Part shown: positions 19,133-28,869 of the stretch, in pieces | Layout: each line of letters begins with the position of its first letter | Numbering within the stretch: position 1 is the first letter of the stretch | Program-made: the position numbers and the translations under genes | Notes under the pieces: generated by a model | Database searches by the model: none | Told to the model about the DNA's origin: nothing | The model's input: only the letters and a program-made list of their open reading frames with translations | From: an uncultured Aquimarina sp. | GTDB lineage: Bacteria; Bacteroidota; Bacteroidia; Flavobacteriales; Flavobacteriaceae | Direction: 5' to 3' | Assembly (NCBI GenBank): GCA_947498705.1 | Contig: CANMLW010000001.1 | Coordinates: forward strand, 372,001-436,000 | Length of the DNA stretch: 64,000 bases

Positions 19133-19699
19133 TTGGAACATCAGGAAAAAAAGCAGGTAAAGGTTTATACTCGCTATAATTTTTTTAATAAGACATATTG
19201 TGTGTTTAGAGGAGCTTCTTTGCGAGAAATCTCTAGACGTAAACCAAATTACAGAAGCGAGTCTGGAAGTACTTATTATTATACCAAACATGGAGTATAT
19301 AGAATGTCTAACCATTGGGGAAGAGCAGCAAAATGCCAATGGCGATTGGTATCAGATTTCCCTGCAGAGATAGACGATCTTCGATTGGGATATGCCGATT
19401 GGAGTGATTTTAGAGAAAACCTGGACCCCGATGTAGATGCATATTACATTTCGGTAGATTTTGAGAACAAAAAAGTAAGTTATATGCATAAGGATAACCC
19501 CGATTATGATCAAATGGCGGTGGTAAGATCTGCAGATGCAACCCGTAAACTGATTAAACAAATTAAAAACTTGCTAGAAACACATAAATGGGCTAAGTAT
19601 TATGACTATGATGATTTGGATGAATTTAGAGAAGAAGTAATTACCAAATTAATTAATAGTAACATGACCTTGAATGAATTAAGAAGAGAACTAGTATAA
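19133..19699 (+). CDS. conserved hypothetical protein
   Basis: A 188-residue cytoplasmic protein rich in Tyr, Arg, Trp and Asp, with no signal peptide or membrane segment. Parts such as YTKHGVYRMSNHWGRAAKCQW and LGYADWSDFRENLDPDVDAY suggest a compact conserved domain that I cannot name. The C-terminus is helical. The frame has a stop at 19130 and its only start before the conserved part is TTG at 19133; the first internal Met is about residue 57. It stands alone, convergent with the pirin gene 13 bp away. Confidence 0.65.
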   Translation: MEHQEKKQVKVYTRYNFFNKTYCVFRGASLREISRRKPNYRSESGSTYYYTKHGVYRMSNHWGRAAKCQWRLVSDFPAEIDDLRLGYADWSDFRENLDPDVDAYYISVDFENKKVSYMHKDNPDYDQMAVVRSADATRKLIKQIKNLLETHKWAKYYDYDDLDEFREEVITKLINSNMTLNELRRELV

Positions 19700-19712
19700 C
19701 CTTTTTAATACT

Positions 19713-20585
19713 TTATTCGGGTAGTGGAATATAAGAATCATCGTCTTTTACTTTTGAGAAGTCGTGATTTTTCCATCGCTTTTTTGCATGATCAATTTTT
19801 TCTAAGCTGCTAGATACAAAATTCCAGTAGATATGACGTTTTTCATTAAAAGGTTGACCGCCAAACAAAATAATATGGGTATTGGGATCGATTAATATAT
19901 TACATGTATTTTCGATTTTAGACACTAACATATTTCCTTGCTCTATATTGTTATCACATGCTCTAATTTTTCCTTTTACAATGCAGATACCTATTTCACC
20001 TTTTAATTCTCCTTTTACTTGTAGTTCATAATTTTTATCTGTAATTATTTCGACCATAAAGAGATCGGAGTGTACTGGTACCGGAGATTTTTTTCCGAAT
20101 CCGCTACCTGCAATGAGCCTGAAATTTGCTCCGTTATGTTGCCAGTTAGGTAATTCATTAACTTCGAAATGATGAAATTCTGGAGTTATGTCTTCGAGTT
20201 CTTTTGGCAATGCTACCCATATTTGGTATCCATGAACTCTATGCTCAAGATCATTTCTTAAATCTATAGGAGTTCGTTCTGTATGAGTAACTCCTTTACC
20301 TGCAACCATCCAATTTACAGATCCGGGACTTATACGTTGTGAGGTACCAATGCTATCTCGATGGATTAATTCACCCTCTAGCATATACGTAAGGGTAGAT
20401 AAACCAATATGAGGATGTTGTCCAACGTCTATATAGTTTCCTTTTTTGATGGTCGTTGGTCCCATATGATCAATAAAAATAAAAGGACCTACCATTCTTT
20501 TTTTTCTAAATGGAATAAGTCTGCCAACAATAAAATCACCAATATCCCGACTGCGTTCTTCAATAATCAATCCCTGATTTGACAT
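19713..20585 (-). CDS. pirin family protein
   Basis: A 290-residue bicupin of the pirin family. Metal ligands are visible in the first cupin: His57 and His59 of GQHPHIGLST, His101 and Glu103 of GVTHTERTP. Known pirins act as quercetin 2,3-dioxygenases or as redox- or iron-linked regulators, so the exact role is open. The start follows an N-acetyltransferase gene by 24 bp on the same strand, suggesting an operon. Confidence 0.92.
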   Translation of the reverse strand: MSNQGLIIEERSRDIGDFIVGRLIPFRKKRMVGPFIFIDHMGPTTIKKGNYIDVGQHPHIGLSTLTYMLEGELIHRDSIGTSQRISPGSVNWMVAGKGVTHTERTPIDLRNDLEHRVHGYQIWVALPKELEDITPEFHHFEVNELPNWQHNGANFRLIAGSGFGKKSPVPVHSDLFMVEIITDKNYELQVKGELKGEIGICIVKGKIRACDNNIEQGNMLVSKIENTCNILIDPNTHIILFGGQPFNEKRHIYWNFVSSSLEKIDHAKKRWKNHDFSKVKDDDSYIPLPE

Positions 20586-20609
20586 AAAAAAAGTTTTAAA
20601 TTAGAAACT

Positions 20610-21125
20610 TTATGCAACTACCCAGTTTTTCTTTTTTAGCTTGTACACTCTTTCATAGGTACTTGCCTTTTCGCAATAAAATTCGGATACAAATTGCATT
20701 TCTTTTTCGAGAATACTTATAGATCCTTTATTTTGTGTTCTTACATATGCAGTAAGTTCATCGATATTGGTTTCAAGAAAACAATAGTTAATCAAACTTT
20801 TTGCTATTTCTTTTCCAAATCCTTTCTGCCAATATGATTCTCTTAGTCTATAAGCTATTTCATATTCGGATCGTATATTTTTATATACACCACATATACC
20901 AATTAATATTTGCTCTTTTTTTTCTTCTACGGCCCATATGTTATAGTAAAGTGTATCATTAGTATAGTAATCAATAAATCTTTTTAGTTCTAACTCACTT
21001 TGATGCCTATTCATAGTATCTTTTATGTACTGCATAACCTTAGGGTTGTTTTGCATGTCATAAAATTCTTTAATATCTGATGTATGTAGTTTTCTAATTA
21101 CTAATCTTTCTGTTTCGAATATCAT
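20610..21125 (-). CDS. GNAT family N-acetyltransferase (RimJ/RimL type)
   Basis: A 171-residue GNAT protein. It opens IFETERLVIRKLHTSDIKEF, has the acetyl-CoA-binding segment YRLRESYWQKGFGKEIAKSL (about 91-110), and continues with TAYVRTQNKGSISILEK. These features fit the ribosomal-protein-alanine-acetyltransferase-like subgroup, but the substrate is unknown. First gene before pirin. Confidence 0.85.
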   Translation of the reverse strand: MIFETERLVIRKLHTSDIKEFYDMQNNPKVMQYIKDTMNRHQSELELKRFIDYYTNDTLYYNIWAVEEKKEQILIGICGVYKNIRSEYEIAYRLRESYWQKGFGKEIAKSLINYCFLETNIDELTAYVRTQNKGSISILEKEMQFVSEFYCEKASTYERVYKLKKKNWVVA

Positions 21126-21241
21126 ACGCTAAAAGTAAGTAACTCAATAAAGGTAAGTATACTCCTCTTTATTAGTATTTAAAATTAAATAATTTATTAT
21201 CTTTTCATCCGTTTACTCAAGCATTATCTTTAAACCAACCT

Positions 21242-22558
21242 ATGGAAATTTTTTCTTCGTACAATGTTATCATCGGCATCTCAATAACAATTATTTTGTC
21301 TTTTATTTTTAATGGGGTCGCAAAAAAAACCAATGTGCCCGCGGTACTTCTGTTAATTGTTTTAGGAATTATTTTACAGTATATTCTTAAAGCATTTGGA
21401 GTAGGAGATGCCATTAATTTTTTTCCTATGCTCGAGGTATTAGGAATTGTTGGGTTAATAATGATTGTTTTAGAAGCTGCTCTAGAACTAGAGCTTAAAG
21501 GAGATAAACTTATTCCTATAGTAAAATCTTTTTCGATTGCTCTTTTAGGTTTGGTAGCTTCTACGTTTATAGCCGCTGTAATATTAAAAGCACTAATAGA
21601 TGGAATGACAATGCAATCTGCCTGGTTATATGCAACTCCGCTATCGATACTTTCTAGCGCCATTATTATACCTAGTGTTTCCGGTTTATCAGATCTAAAG
21701 AAAGAATTTCATATTTACGAAAGTACTTTTTCTGATATTTTGGGGATTATGTTGTTCTATTTTCTGGCAGGAAGACTAAATCCTGCAGAAGATTCTGGAG
21801 TAGTGGGTTTCTTTTTAAACCTAATACTTACTGTTGTAATTTCATTGGTGGTAAGTTATGCGATTATTCTAATTTTTCAGAAAATAAAAAGTCAGGTAAA
21901 ATTATTCTTATTGATTGCAGTATTGTTGTTATTGTACGCTTTAGGAAAAAAAATGCACCTATCTTCGCTCATCATTATTCTTATTTTTGGATTGGTAATA
22001 GCCAATATGAAATTGTTTTTTAGAGGGAAATTAAGAGAGTATCTCGATCTCGAAAAAGCAAAGTCTATTTATCATGAGCTACATGTGATTACCGCAGAAA
22101 CTGCTTTTGTAGTAAGGACATTATTTTTTGTGATTTTCGGAATTACAATTGTTCTTTCTTCTTTACTAAGTTTAAAAGTTACTTTGATAAGTATTTTAAT
22201 ATTGATTTCTATATACGTGATTCGATTTGGGTTGCTTCGTCTTTTTATGGGGAAAGATATTTCTCCTCAATTATATATTGCTCCCAGAGGCTTGATTACT
22301 GTATTATTATTTTATGCGATTCCCGCAGAAGCTACGATAGAAGGTTTTGAACCTGGGATTTTATTATTTGTAATTATAGGGACCAGTTTGATAATGACAG
22401 GAGGTATGATAAAAGATAAAAGAAATAGTATTGAAGAAGTAGCACAAACCGAATCTGAAGAAGAAGGTGAAGAAATTGAATATTTTATGGAGAATATTAC
22501 CGATTTAAATGAAATTGAAGGAATTAATCCATCTGCAGAAGAACAAGAAGGTCAATAA
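21242..22558 (+). CDS. cation/proton antiporter (CPA family)
   Basis: A 438-residue inner-membrane protein with about 12 hydrophobic segments between residues 5 and 390, including VLLLIVLGIILQYIL and LLLIAVLLLLYALGK. It resembles the Na+/H+ exchanger domain of monovalent cation:proton antiporters. The last 45 residues form a strongly acidic cytoplasmic tail (EEVAQTESEEEGEEIEYF). Its stop overlaps the start of the WYL regulator by 1 bp. Likely functions in pH and Na+ homeostasis. Confidence 0.88.
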   Translation: MEIFSSYNVIIGISITIILSFIFNGVAKKTNVPAVLLLIVLGIILQYILKAFGVGDAINFFPMLEVLGIVGLIMIVLEAALELELKGDKLIPIVKSFSIALLGLVASTFIAAVILKALIDGMTMQSAWLYATPLSILSSAIIIPSVSGLSDLKKEFHIYESTFSDILGIMLFYFLAGRLNPAEDSGVVGFFLNLILTVVISLVVSYAIILIFQKIKSQVKLFLLIAVLLLLYALGKKMHLSSLIIILIFGLVIANMKLFFRGKLREYLDLEKAKSIYHELHVITAETAFVVRTLFFVIFGITIVLSSLLSLKVTLISILILISIYVIRFGLLRLFMGKDISPQLYIAPRGLITVLLFYAIPAEATIEGFEPGILLFVIIGTSLIMTGGMIKDKRNSIEEVAQTESEEEGEEIEYFMENITDLNEIEGINPSAEEQEGQ

Positions 22559-23253
22559 TGAAACGTTTACATAGATTAACCGCAATCCTGGTAAAACTAC
22601 AATCGGGAAAAGTTATACAAGCTTCAGAGTTAGCAACAAAGTTTGAGGTTAGTATACGAACCATATATCGAGATATGCAAGCTTTAACAGAGGCAGGGGT
22701 TCCTGTAGGTGCAGAAGCAGGAACAGGATATTATTTGGTAGATGGATATACATTGCCTCCAGTAATGTTTACAGAAAAAGAAGCAAATGCTTTGCTTACC
22801 GCTGCAAAAATAATAAAGACAAATAATGATCAGTCATTGATTAATGAATATCAGGAAGCTATAGATAAAGTAATTGCAGTGTTAAGAGGAAATCAAAAAA
22901 AGAAACTTGAAATTTTGGATCAACGAGTTTTTACATTTCGTCATGACGGCCTAAACGCTAGTACCTCGTTATCGGTCATACAGCAAGCAATTACCGATTT
23001 CAGAGTACTTAAAATAGAATATGTGACTGCATCAAAAAAATATAGTGAACGGTTGATCGAGCCGTTAGGAGTTTATTTTACCAACAATACTTGGATTATG
23101 ATTGCCTATTGTCAATTAAGAAAAGACTATCGAGAATTTAGAACCGATAGAATCATAAACTTAATAGAAACGCACGAATTTTTCTCACCTGTTCTATTTA
23201 CCTTAGAAGATTATTATAAAAAACGGATAGCAGCTTGTGACCAGATCTCATAA
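22558..23253 (+). CDS. YafY-type HTH/WYL transcriptional regulator
   Basis: A 231-residue regulator with an N-terminal winged helix-turn-helix (about 1-60, ASELATKFEVSIRTIYRDMQ) and a C-terminal WYL ligand-sensing domain (about 135-215). It begins MKRLHRLTAILVKLQSGKVI as in the YafY/DeoR-like group. It is coupled to the antiporter by a TAATG overlap. WYL regulators commonly bind nucleic acid or nucleotide ligands; a target is not evident here. Confidence 0.9.
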   Translation: MKRLHRLTAILVKLQSGKVIQASELATKFEVSIRTIYRDMQALTEAGVPVGAEAGTGYYLVDGYTLPPVMFTEKEANALLTAAKIIKTNNDQSLINEYQEAIDKVIAVLRGNQKKKLEILDQRVFTFRHDGLNASTSLSVIQQAITDFRVLKIEYVTASKKYSERLIEPLGVYFTNNTWIMIAYCQLRKDYREFRTDRIINLIETHEFFSPVLFTLEDYYKKRIAACDQIS

Positions 23254-23331
23254 TTTGAGCAAACAAATTTTATAGTTATTTAAAAATTTTAGAAGCTTAT
23301 TCTAAAGTTAGCAACTTATATCACATAAAGA

Positions 23332-23898
23332 ATGGATTTGAAAAATTTCCCTACCCTGAAATCTGATAGATTTGATTTAATAGAAATTAATGAATCTCAT
23401 ATAGAAGATATATTTAAGTTATATAGTGATTATACTGTTGTAAAACACGTTGATATACTTCCGCTAAAGACGTTGGAAGAGGCAAAAAAAGAAATAGAAT
23501 TTTACAGAGAACGATTTGTAAGTAAAACAGGAATTCGTTGGGGTATTGCCTTTAAGGAGCAAACAAAGATTATAGGAACTGTAGGTTTCAATAAGGTTTA
23601 TGTAGGCCATAAAGGTAGGATTGGATATGATCTGGAACAAAAGTATTGGGGAAAAGGCTATATGACAGAGGTTTTAGATTGCATCATTAGCTATGGCTTT
23701 AAAAAATTTGATTTACGTAGGGTTGAAGCAGAGGTAACGCCTGATAATATAGGTTCTGAAAAACTACTTGAAAAACTTAATTTTAGAAAGGAAGGTGTTT
23801 TAAGGGAATGGATGCGTTGGAATGATAATTTTTATGAGATTGCAATGTATTCATTGTTGAGTAGTGATTTTACCAATAAATCAGTTGTAGGAATTTAA
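23332..23898 (+). CDS. GNAT family N-acetyltransferase
   Basis: A 188-residue acetyltransferase of the RimJ/RimL-like group. The fold is recognisable from LKSDRFDLIEINESHIEDIF at the start, the CoA motif YDLEQKYWGKGYMTEVLD (about 102-119), and VEAEVTPDNIGSEKLLEKLN. Cytoplasmic; substrate unknown. Monocistronic. Confidence 0.87.
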   Translation: MDLKNFPTLKSDRFDLIEINESHIEDIFKLYSDYTVVKHVDILPLKTLEEAKKEIEFYRERFVSKTGIRWGIAFKEQTKIIGTVGFNKVYVGHKGRIGYDLEQKYWGKGYMTEVLDCIISYGFKKFDLRRVEAEVTPDNIGSEKLLEKLNFRKEGVLREWMRWNDNFYEIAMYSLLSSDFTNKSVVGI

Positions 23899-24008
23899 CT
23901 TTTTGTTATATAGGTGTCTTCTAAACAGTGTATTACATCTATTTTTTTTGTATATTAGCGATAGTTTGATTTATTCTTAAAGCCTTAACCCCAAAATAAT
24001 CAATTAAA

Positions 24009-24752
24009 ATGAAATCACTAACTATCAAGTTTTTTATTGTATTTACCCTTCTAGTTAATGTGAATCATTCACAAGAAATCGTAAACCATACCGAATGGGA
24101 TAATATGCTTATTCTTAATGTTACGACCAACGGAATGGTTGACTATGAAGGCGTAACTGCCGATGCGACCATGTTTTATAAATATTTTAGATATTTACAG
24201 AACATATCTCCAAAAGAAGATTGGAGTATGGAAGAGAAATTAGCTTATTGGATTAATGTATACAACGCTACTGCAATGAAGTTGATTATTGATGAGTATC
24301 CTATAGAATCAATTAATAAAATCGAAAATCCCTGGAAACGTAAAGTTTTTAAATCCGAAGGTGTTCGTTATAGTTTGGATAATATAGAGCATGATATCCT
24401 AAGAAAATTTGGAGATCCGAGAATTCATTTTTTAATTAATTGTGGATCCATGTCGTCTCCAAGATTATGGAATAGAGCGTATACCAGCGCTAATATAAAT
24501 GAAGCCTTAGAAGAAAGAACCCGCGAGTTTATTAATGACCCACAACGAAATCAAATTACTGCCAGTGTGGTTAGAATTTCTGAATTGTTTAAATGGTATG
24601 AAAAAGATTTCACAGATAATGGTACTGATGTAATCGATTTCATCAATCAATATGCTAAAGTAAAAATATCCAAAACAGCGAACAGACAGTATATTGCGTA
24701 TGACTGGAACTTAAACAAAAAAAACTCAGTCACACCAATCACAAGTAAATAA
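24009..24752 (+). CDS. secreted DUF547 domain protein
   Basis: A 247-residue protein with a signal peptide (about 1-21, ending NVNHSQ). The DUF547 domain is marked by EEKLAYWINVYNATAMKLII (about 77-96) and HFLINCGSMSSPRLW near 142-156, with a possible Cys-His active site as in the papain-like fold suggested for this family. Function unknown, probably periplasmic. A 14-bp-stem terminator follows. Confidence 0.85.
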   Translation: MKSLTIKFFIVFTLLVNVNHSQEIVNHTEWDNMLILNVTTNGMVDYEGVTADATMFYKYFRYLQNISPKEDWSMEEKLAYWINVYNATAMKLIIDEYPIESINKIENPWKRKVFKSEGVRYSLDNIEHDILRKFGDPRIHFLINCGSMSSPRLWNRAYTSANINEALEERTREFINDPQRNQITASVVRISELFKWYEKDFTDNGTDVIDFINQYAKVKISKTANRQYIAYDWNLNKKNSVTPITSK

Positions 24753-24765
24753 TTTTATAGATACG

Positions 24766-24819
24766 AATTAGGTAGTATGGATATACTTAGGTAACTATTC
24801 ATACTACCTAATTTTTATT
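24766..24819 (+). terminator. intrinsic terminator after the DUF547 gene
   Basis: Perfect 14-bp inverted repeat AATTAGGTAGTATG / CATACTACCTAATT separated by about 20 bp and followed by a T-rich tail. It also separates the DUF547 gene from the convergent gasdermin operon. Confidence 0.75.
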
Positions 24820-24842
24820 TGATACTATTAAATCAATTACAT

Positions 24843-27800
24843 TTAATTATTTGGGACAGTATCAAAATTGATGGTTCTTTTTGCTATCTCTTTTTCAAAA
24901 CTTCTAAATTTCCATTTTTTGATGTTTCCGTTGGTATCTCCAGAGATGATGTAATGACCATCCAAAGAAAATGTAGCAGTGGTGACTGGGTGATAATGTA
25001 GTATAATACTATACATATTTTTAAAGGTATTATCATTTTGTTTTTGATAAATCTGTACTGTTTGATCACTACTCGCAGAAAGAATTAAGTTATCTTGATA
25101 AAACTCTACATCTTCTATATCCCCTGTATGAGAAAGTACTTGTATTGGGCTAAACTTTTTATCATTATCAATTTTCCAGATAATAACTTTATTGTCCAGA
25201 CTACCCGAAACCATATACGATCCATCTACAGAAAAATCAATATCCCGAACCTTATCTGTGTGTTCGGATAGGGTGTCTAAAGGAGTGTTTTTATCATTAT
25301 ACATATAAATATTATTATCGTCGGTGATAAATGATAAAATATCTTTATTGCTATTGTATTTAATATTTATAATACTGTCTGGATTAACAATGTACTTCAT
25401 TTCATTAAGTTTTGTAATCTTTATATTTCGATTTTCTATAAAATCATATTTTAGAGAAGCTGCATTGTTATAATTAGTATAGGTAATTTCTGGTTGATTG
25501 TTGGGCAATTCTTCAAAATCCGAATTTATTTTTTTAACACTGGTTAGATTACCTTTCTTGTAAACAATATGAATCTCATTTGTATCCTTAAATTTTATTT
25601 TATTTACAAAACCTTCTAGAGAATATGATTTTTTTTCTATAGGACTAATATTCCATATTTTTATAGTATGATCTTTATCGCTGGTTACAATATAGTTCTC
25701 ATCATTTTTAACAAAAGAAACATTTTGAATTTCCCCAAGGTGGCCCGTAAATTTTTTTACATATGAATGATCAGGGTTTAATAAAAATGCTGTCTTATCA
25801 TTGCTTCCTACTAGAATATCTCCTTCACTAGAAACATCGATAGCACTTATTCTTTCATCATGAGTAAAAATATGATGATCTACCATTTTACTGGTAAGGT
25901 CAAATCTTTTGATACTTCTTTTTAATCCTAATAGTATTTTTTTATTGTCTAATATTTTGAAAGAATAGATATAATCGTCTTCGGGTAATTTTCCTTTTAA
26001 AATATCTTCGTCTACAGATATTTGTTCCTTAAAAAAAGACTTGTTGGCTCTTTTAAGCAACTTTCTATTCATAATAATTTTATCATGTAATCTTTTGTCA
26101 GCGATTTGTTGCTTAGGATCATCATCTTGTATTTTTTTGTTTAAAATACTTGTTCTAATTCTTTGTTTATTGGCATGAAGTAATTTTTTATCTCCGTATA
26201 AAACAAGATATTCTCCTTGGTCTCCAAATGCTTTGATTTTACGTATTGGACCTGATAAGGTATGTAGTGTTTGTATCGCCGGGGTAATCCTTAACTTATT
26301 TAAATTAAGTCGTAGTATTTTATTATCTACAACAATAAGAAATGTATCATCGTGTTCAATAAATTCAATTTCTATTAGTTTATTTCCTTTAATAGTAATT
26401 TCGTGATTTCCTTGCTCATCCAAAACGAGAGATGTTCCGTCTTGATCTAATAATTTTAATGAGATATGTTCCTTACTTTTTTGTGCAATCAACGTGTTTA
26501 GCTTATTGTCTCGTGTTTTAAAGGGCTCAAAAGCCAAAATATTTTTCTTTTTGAAAATGATCTGGCCTGGGTCATTCTTCTTTTTGTAAACCAGAGACTG
26601 CGTAATTAAAATGTTGGACTGTGTTAATGCAAATACATAGATTACAGAGTCATTGTCAAATAATCTACGTGTTTTGGTAGTAACAATTGTACCTTCTTTT
26701 ATAGGAATACTATTTAGGTAAAATGGAGCTTTTATATAGTCTCTATATAGGTTCTGTTTAAAATGGTTCTGAAGGTCAAAAATCATATTTGAATTAATAT
26801 GAATATTGGACTTTTTATGTTTTGCGATAAGATTTGAATGCTTTTTTTCTGAAGCCAATATCGTATTATATGACACCGTTTTATCAATTTCATAATTATA
26901 AAGAACCTTGCCGATATCTTTATAAATATCGCCCGATATTTCCTTAACTTCTCGTTCTTTTTCTACCTCATTAAAATAAAAAGCTAAGGCAATCATGGCG
27001 ATTAAAAGTAGTACAGAAATCACTCTCGAGTAATTAAAATACTTTCTTAGTTTTATATTTTTCTTTTCTTTTTCAATCTTTTCTTTTTCGACTTCTATAA
27101 TACTGTCGTCTAAATATCGCTGCTTACGATTTTGAATATCAATTACATCATCATGAACAATAAAATCTTTATACTGCCGTATTTTCATTATCTGAGGATA
27201 GGTAAGCAAATCCTCTTTTCTTTTGGTATCCAAAAAAATGTCAAAAGATGCATTAAAGTCTTTTTTTATCAAAGATTTAAAGTCTTCTTCTATCCTAATA
27301 TTACTAATAACCTTTGCAATAATATCATGGCTTAATTCTGCATAATCAGAACTAATATTTAGAATACCTTTTAATGATAATTTATTTATGATTTCCGAAA
27401 TGGTAGCATTATAAGCTTCTTCATCTATATGTCCCCATATATCGGTTTGAATTTTATTAAGTATTTTTTGATTTGCAATTATATAAGTAGATGTATCTTT
27501 TTTTTGAATAGGAATCCTTTTTTTAAGATCATTACTCGTTTTGAAGTGTCTTAAGAATTTTATGACACTGTCTTTATGTTTTGTTTGATTATTAAGCTTG
27601 TTTTTGGTGTTTTTAAGAATTGTGGTACTAACTTCTCTAATATAATCTTCTAAAACACTTTCGATAGTTCCAAATTCTCGTATTTCATCTTCTTTAAATT
27701 CTAGGGGAGGGTGTATGCCGTATTTTTTTGAAATAGCTTCAGGAACTTCGTTACCATAGGTTTTATAGTAATCCATTTTGTATAGACGATCCAGATAAAC

Positions 27801-28865
27801 CTGAAGAAAAGGAAGATGATAGCTGGTTACAGTTTCTTCGTGTATTTTTATTTGATCAATGATAAGTTCAATTCTCCTGTTTTTTTCTTTTACAGAAAGT
27901 TCTTTCCTCTTTTCGACCAAAAGATGATCTTCATATTGATTAATATTAAATACCTCAAAAGACTTCTCTATGATTTCTTTTATAGTATCTTCATCTGGGT
28001 GGGCAAGCCGTATTTTTTTATAAAAAATATGGGGAATATAGTACTGTAATTGATCTAAATATCCAAAATATTCTTCACGTAGTGAGATAATGATATTAAA
28101 GGGTATTTTGTAATCAAAAATAAGTTTTAGAAAAAGCCCGAATGTTTTAATTTCTTTTTTTGTTCCATAAACAAAAAGTTCCTCGAACTGGTCAAAAATA
28201 ATTAGAGGTATGTGTGATAAATGAGTGTTTTTTAGTTTAAAATATTTACTTATTTGTCTAGATACTTGCTTGACCTCATCATTTTTTTTGGTGAGCTTTT
28301 CTAATAACCCATTTCTTTCGTCTATATACTGCTTTAAAACTTCCTGATTCTTTTTTATGGCAGGAGAAAAATCATCAGTAATGGGACTAGTAGTATTGTT
28401 TTGGGAAGTGTTATCAGGAGTAAGTTCTTTTTGTTGTCTCCTTTTTAATTTTGTTATTTTATCCTCTACCTGGATGATAAGCTCATCTATCGTCTCAATT
28501 CCTTTAGAAGTTCGTTTAAGGCTGTTGTGGGAGATTAAAAACTCGTCTAATAAATGCGACTGATCAACTTGGTCTTTAGTGGTAGTAAACAACATTTTTT
28601 TGATAGAAGCTATTAGGTCATTATTTCTTCTAATGCTTATAATAGAATTATCTGCCAGATGAATTTTATTTAATAAACCACAATAAATAAGACTCGTTTT
28701 TCCAGATCCAGAGGGACCATGTAATATCACCAACGAAGAATCATTATATAGCTCAAAAACCTTAAGTGTTTCTTTTTTTCTTCCAAAATAGCTGTCTTCG
28801 TCATCTTTTTGATACGAATTCAAAAATTTGAAAGGAGAGATTATATTAGATTTTAGTGGTAGCAT
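24843..28865 (-). CDS. nSTAND ATPase with transmembrane segment and C-terminal WD40 propeller
   Basis: A 1340-residue multidomain protein, likely the sensor of the gasdermin operon. N-terminal NTPase: Walker A GPSGSGKTS (50-58) and Walker B LIIFDQFEEL (221-230), as in the nSTAND1 group of signal-transducing P-loop ATPases. Between them is an unusual charged coiled-coil-like insertion (about 120-205). A helical region with winged-helix-like parts runs to about 560, then a charged helix, one membrane segment (about 611-631, ISVLLLIAMIALAFYFN), and a beta-rich half. At least four clear WD40 blades lie at about 1040-1335: GHLGEIQNVSF ... HTIKIWN, HTDKVRDIDFS ... NKVIIWK, HTGDIEDVEF ... and HPVTTATFSLDG ... 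IKKWKF; earlier blades are degenerate. Only 4 bp follow the CHAT gene. Ligand binding by the propeller is inferred. Confidence 0.85.
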   Translation of the reverse strand: MLPLKSNIISPFKFLNSYQKDDEDSYFGRKKETLKVFELYNDSSLVILHGPSGSGKTSLIYCGLLNKIHLADNSIISIRRNNDLIASIKKMLFTTTKDQVDQSHLLDEFLISHNSLKRTSKGIETIDELIIQVEDKITKLKRRQQKELTPDNTSQNNTTSPITDDFSPAIKKNQEVLKQYIDERNGLLEKLTKKNDEVKQVSRQISKYFKLKNTHLSHIPLIIFDQFEELFVYGTKKEIKTFGLFLKLIFDYKIPFNIIISLREEYFGYLDQLQYYIPHIFYKKIRLAHPDEDTIKEIIEKSFEVFNINQYEDHLLVEKRKELSVKEKNRRIELIIDQIKIHEETVTSYHLPFLQVYLDRLYKMDYYKTYGNEVPEAISKKYGIHPPLEFKEDEIREFGTIESVLEDYIREVSTTILKNTKNKLNNQTKHKDSVIKFLRHFKTSNDLKKRIPIQKKDTSTYIIANQKILNKIQTDIWGHIDEEAYNATISEIINKLSLKGILNISSDYAELSHDIIAKVISNIRIEEDFKSLIKKDFNASFDIFLDTKRKEDLLTYPQIMKIRQYKDFIVHDDVIDIQNRKQRYLDDSIIEVEKEKIEKEKKNIKLRKYFNYSRVISVLLLIAMIALAFYFNEVEKEREVKEISGDIYKDIGKVLYNYEIDKTVSYNTILASEKKHSNLIAKHKKSNIHINSNMIFDLQNHFKQNLYRDYIKAPFYLNSIPIKEGTIVTTKTRRLFDNDSVIYVFALTQSNILITQSLVYKKKNDPGQIIFKKKNILAFEPFKTRDNKLNTLIAQKSKEHISLKLLDQDGTSLVLDEQGNHEITIKGNKLIEIEFIEHDDTFLIVVDNKILRLNLNKLRITPAIQTLHTLSGPIRKIKAFGDQGEYLVLYGDKKLLHANKQRIRTSILNKKIQDDDPKQQIADKRLHDKIIMNRKLLKRANKSFFKEQISVDEDILKGKLPEDDYIYSFKILDNKKILLGLKRSIKRFDLTSKMVDHHIFTHDERISAIDVSSEGDILVGSNDKTAFLLNPDHSYVKKFTGHLGEIQNVSFVKNDENYIVTSDKDHTIKIWNISPIEKKSYSLEGFVNKIKFKDTNEIHIVYKKGNLTSVKKINSDFEELPNNQPEITYTNYNNAASLKYDFIENRNIKITKLNEMKYIVNPDSIINIKYNSNKDILSFITDDNNIYMYNDKNTPLDTLSEHTDKVRDIDFSVDGSYMVSGSLDNKVIIWKIDNDKKFSPIQVLSHTGDIEDVEFYQDNLILSASSDQTVQIYQKQNDNTFKNMYSIILHYHPVTTATFSLDGHYIISGDTNGNIKKWKFRSFEKEIAKRTINFDTVPNN

Positions 28866-28869
28866 TTAC

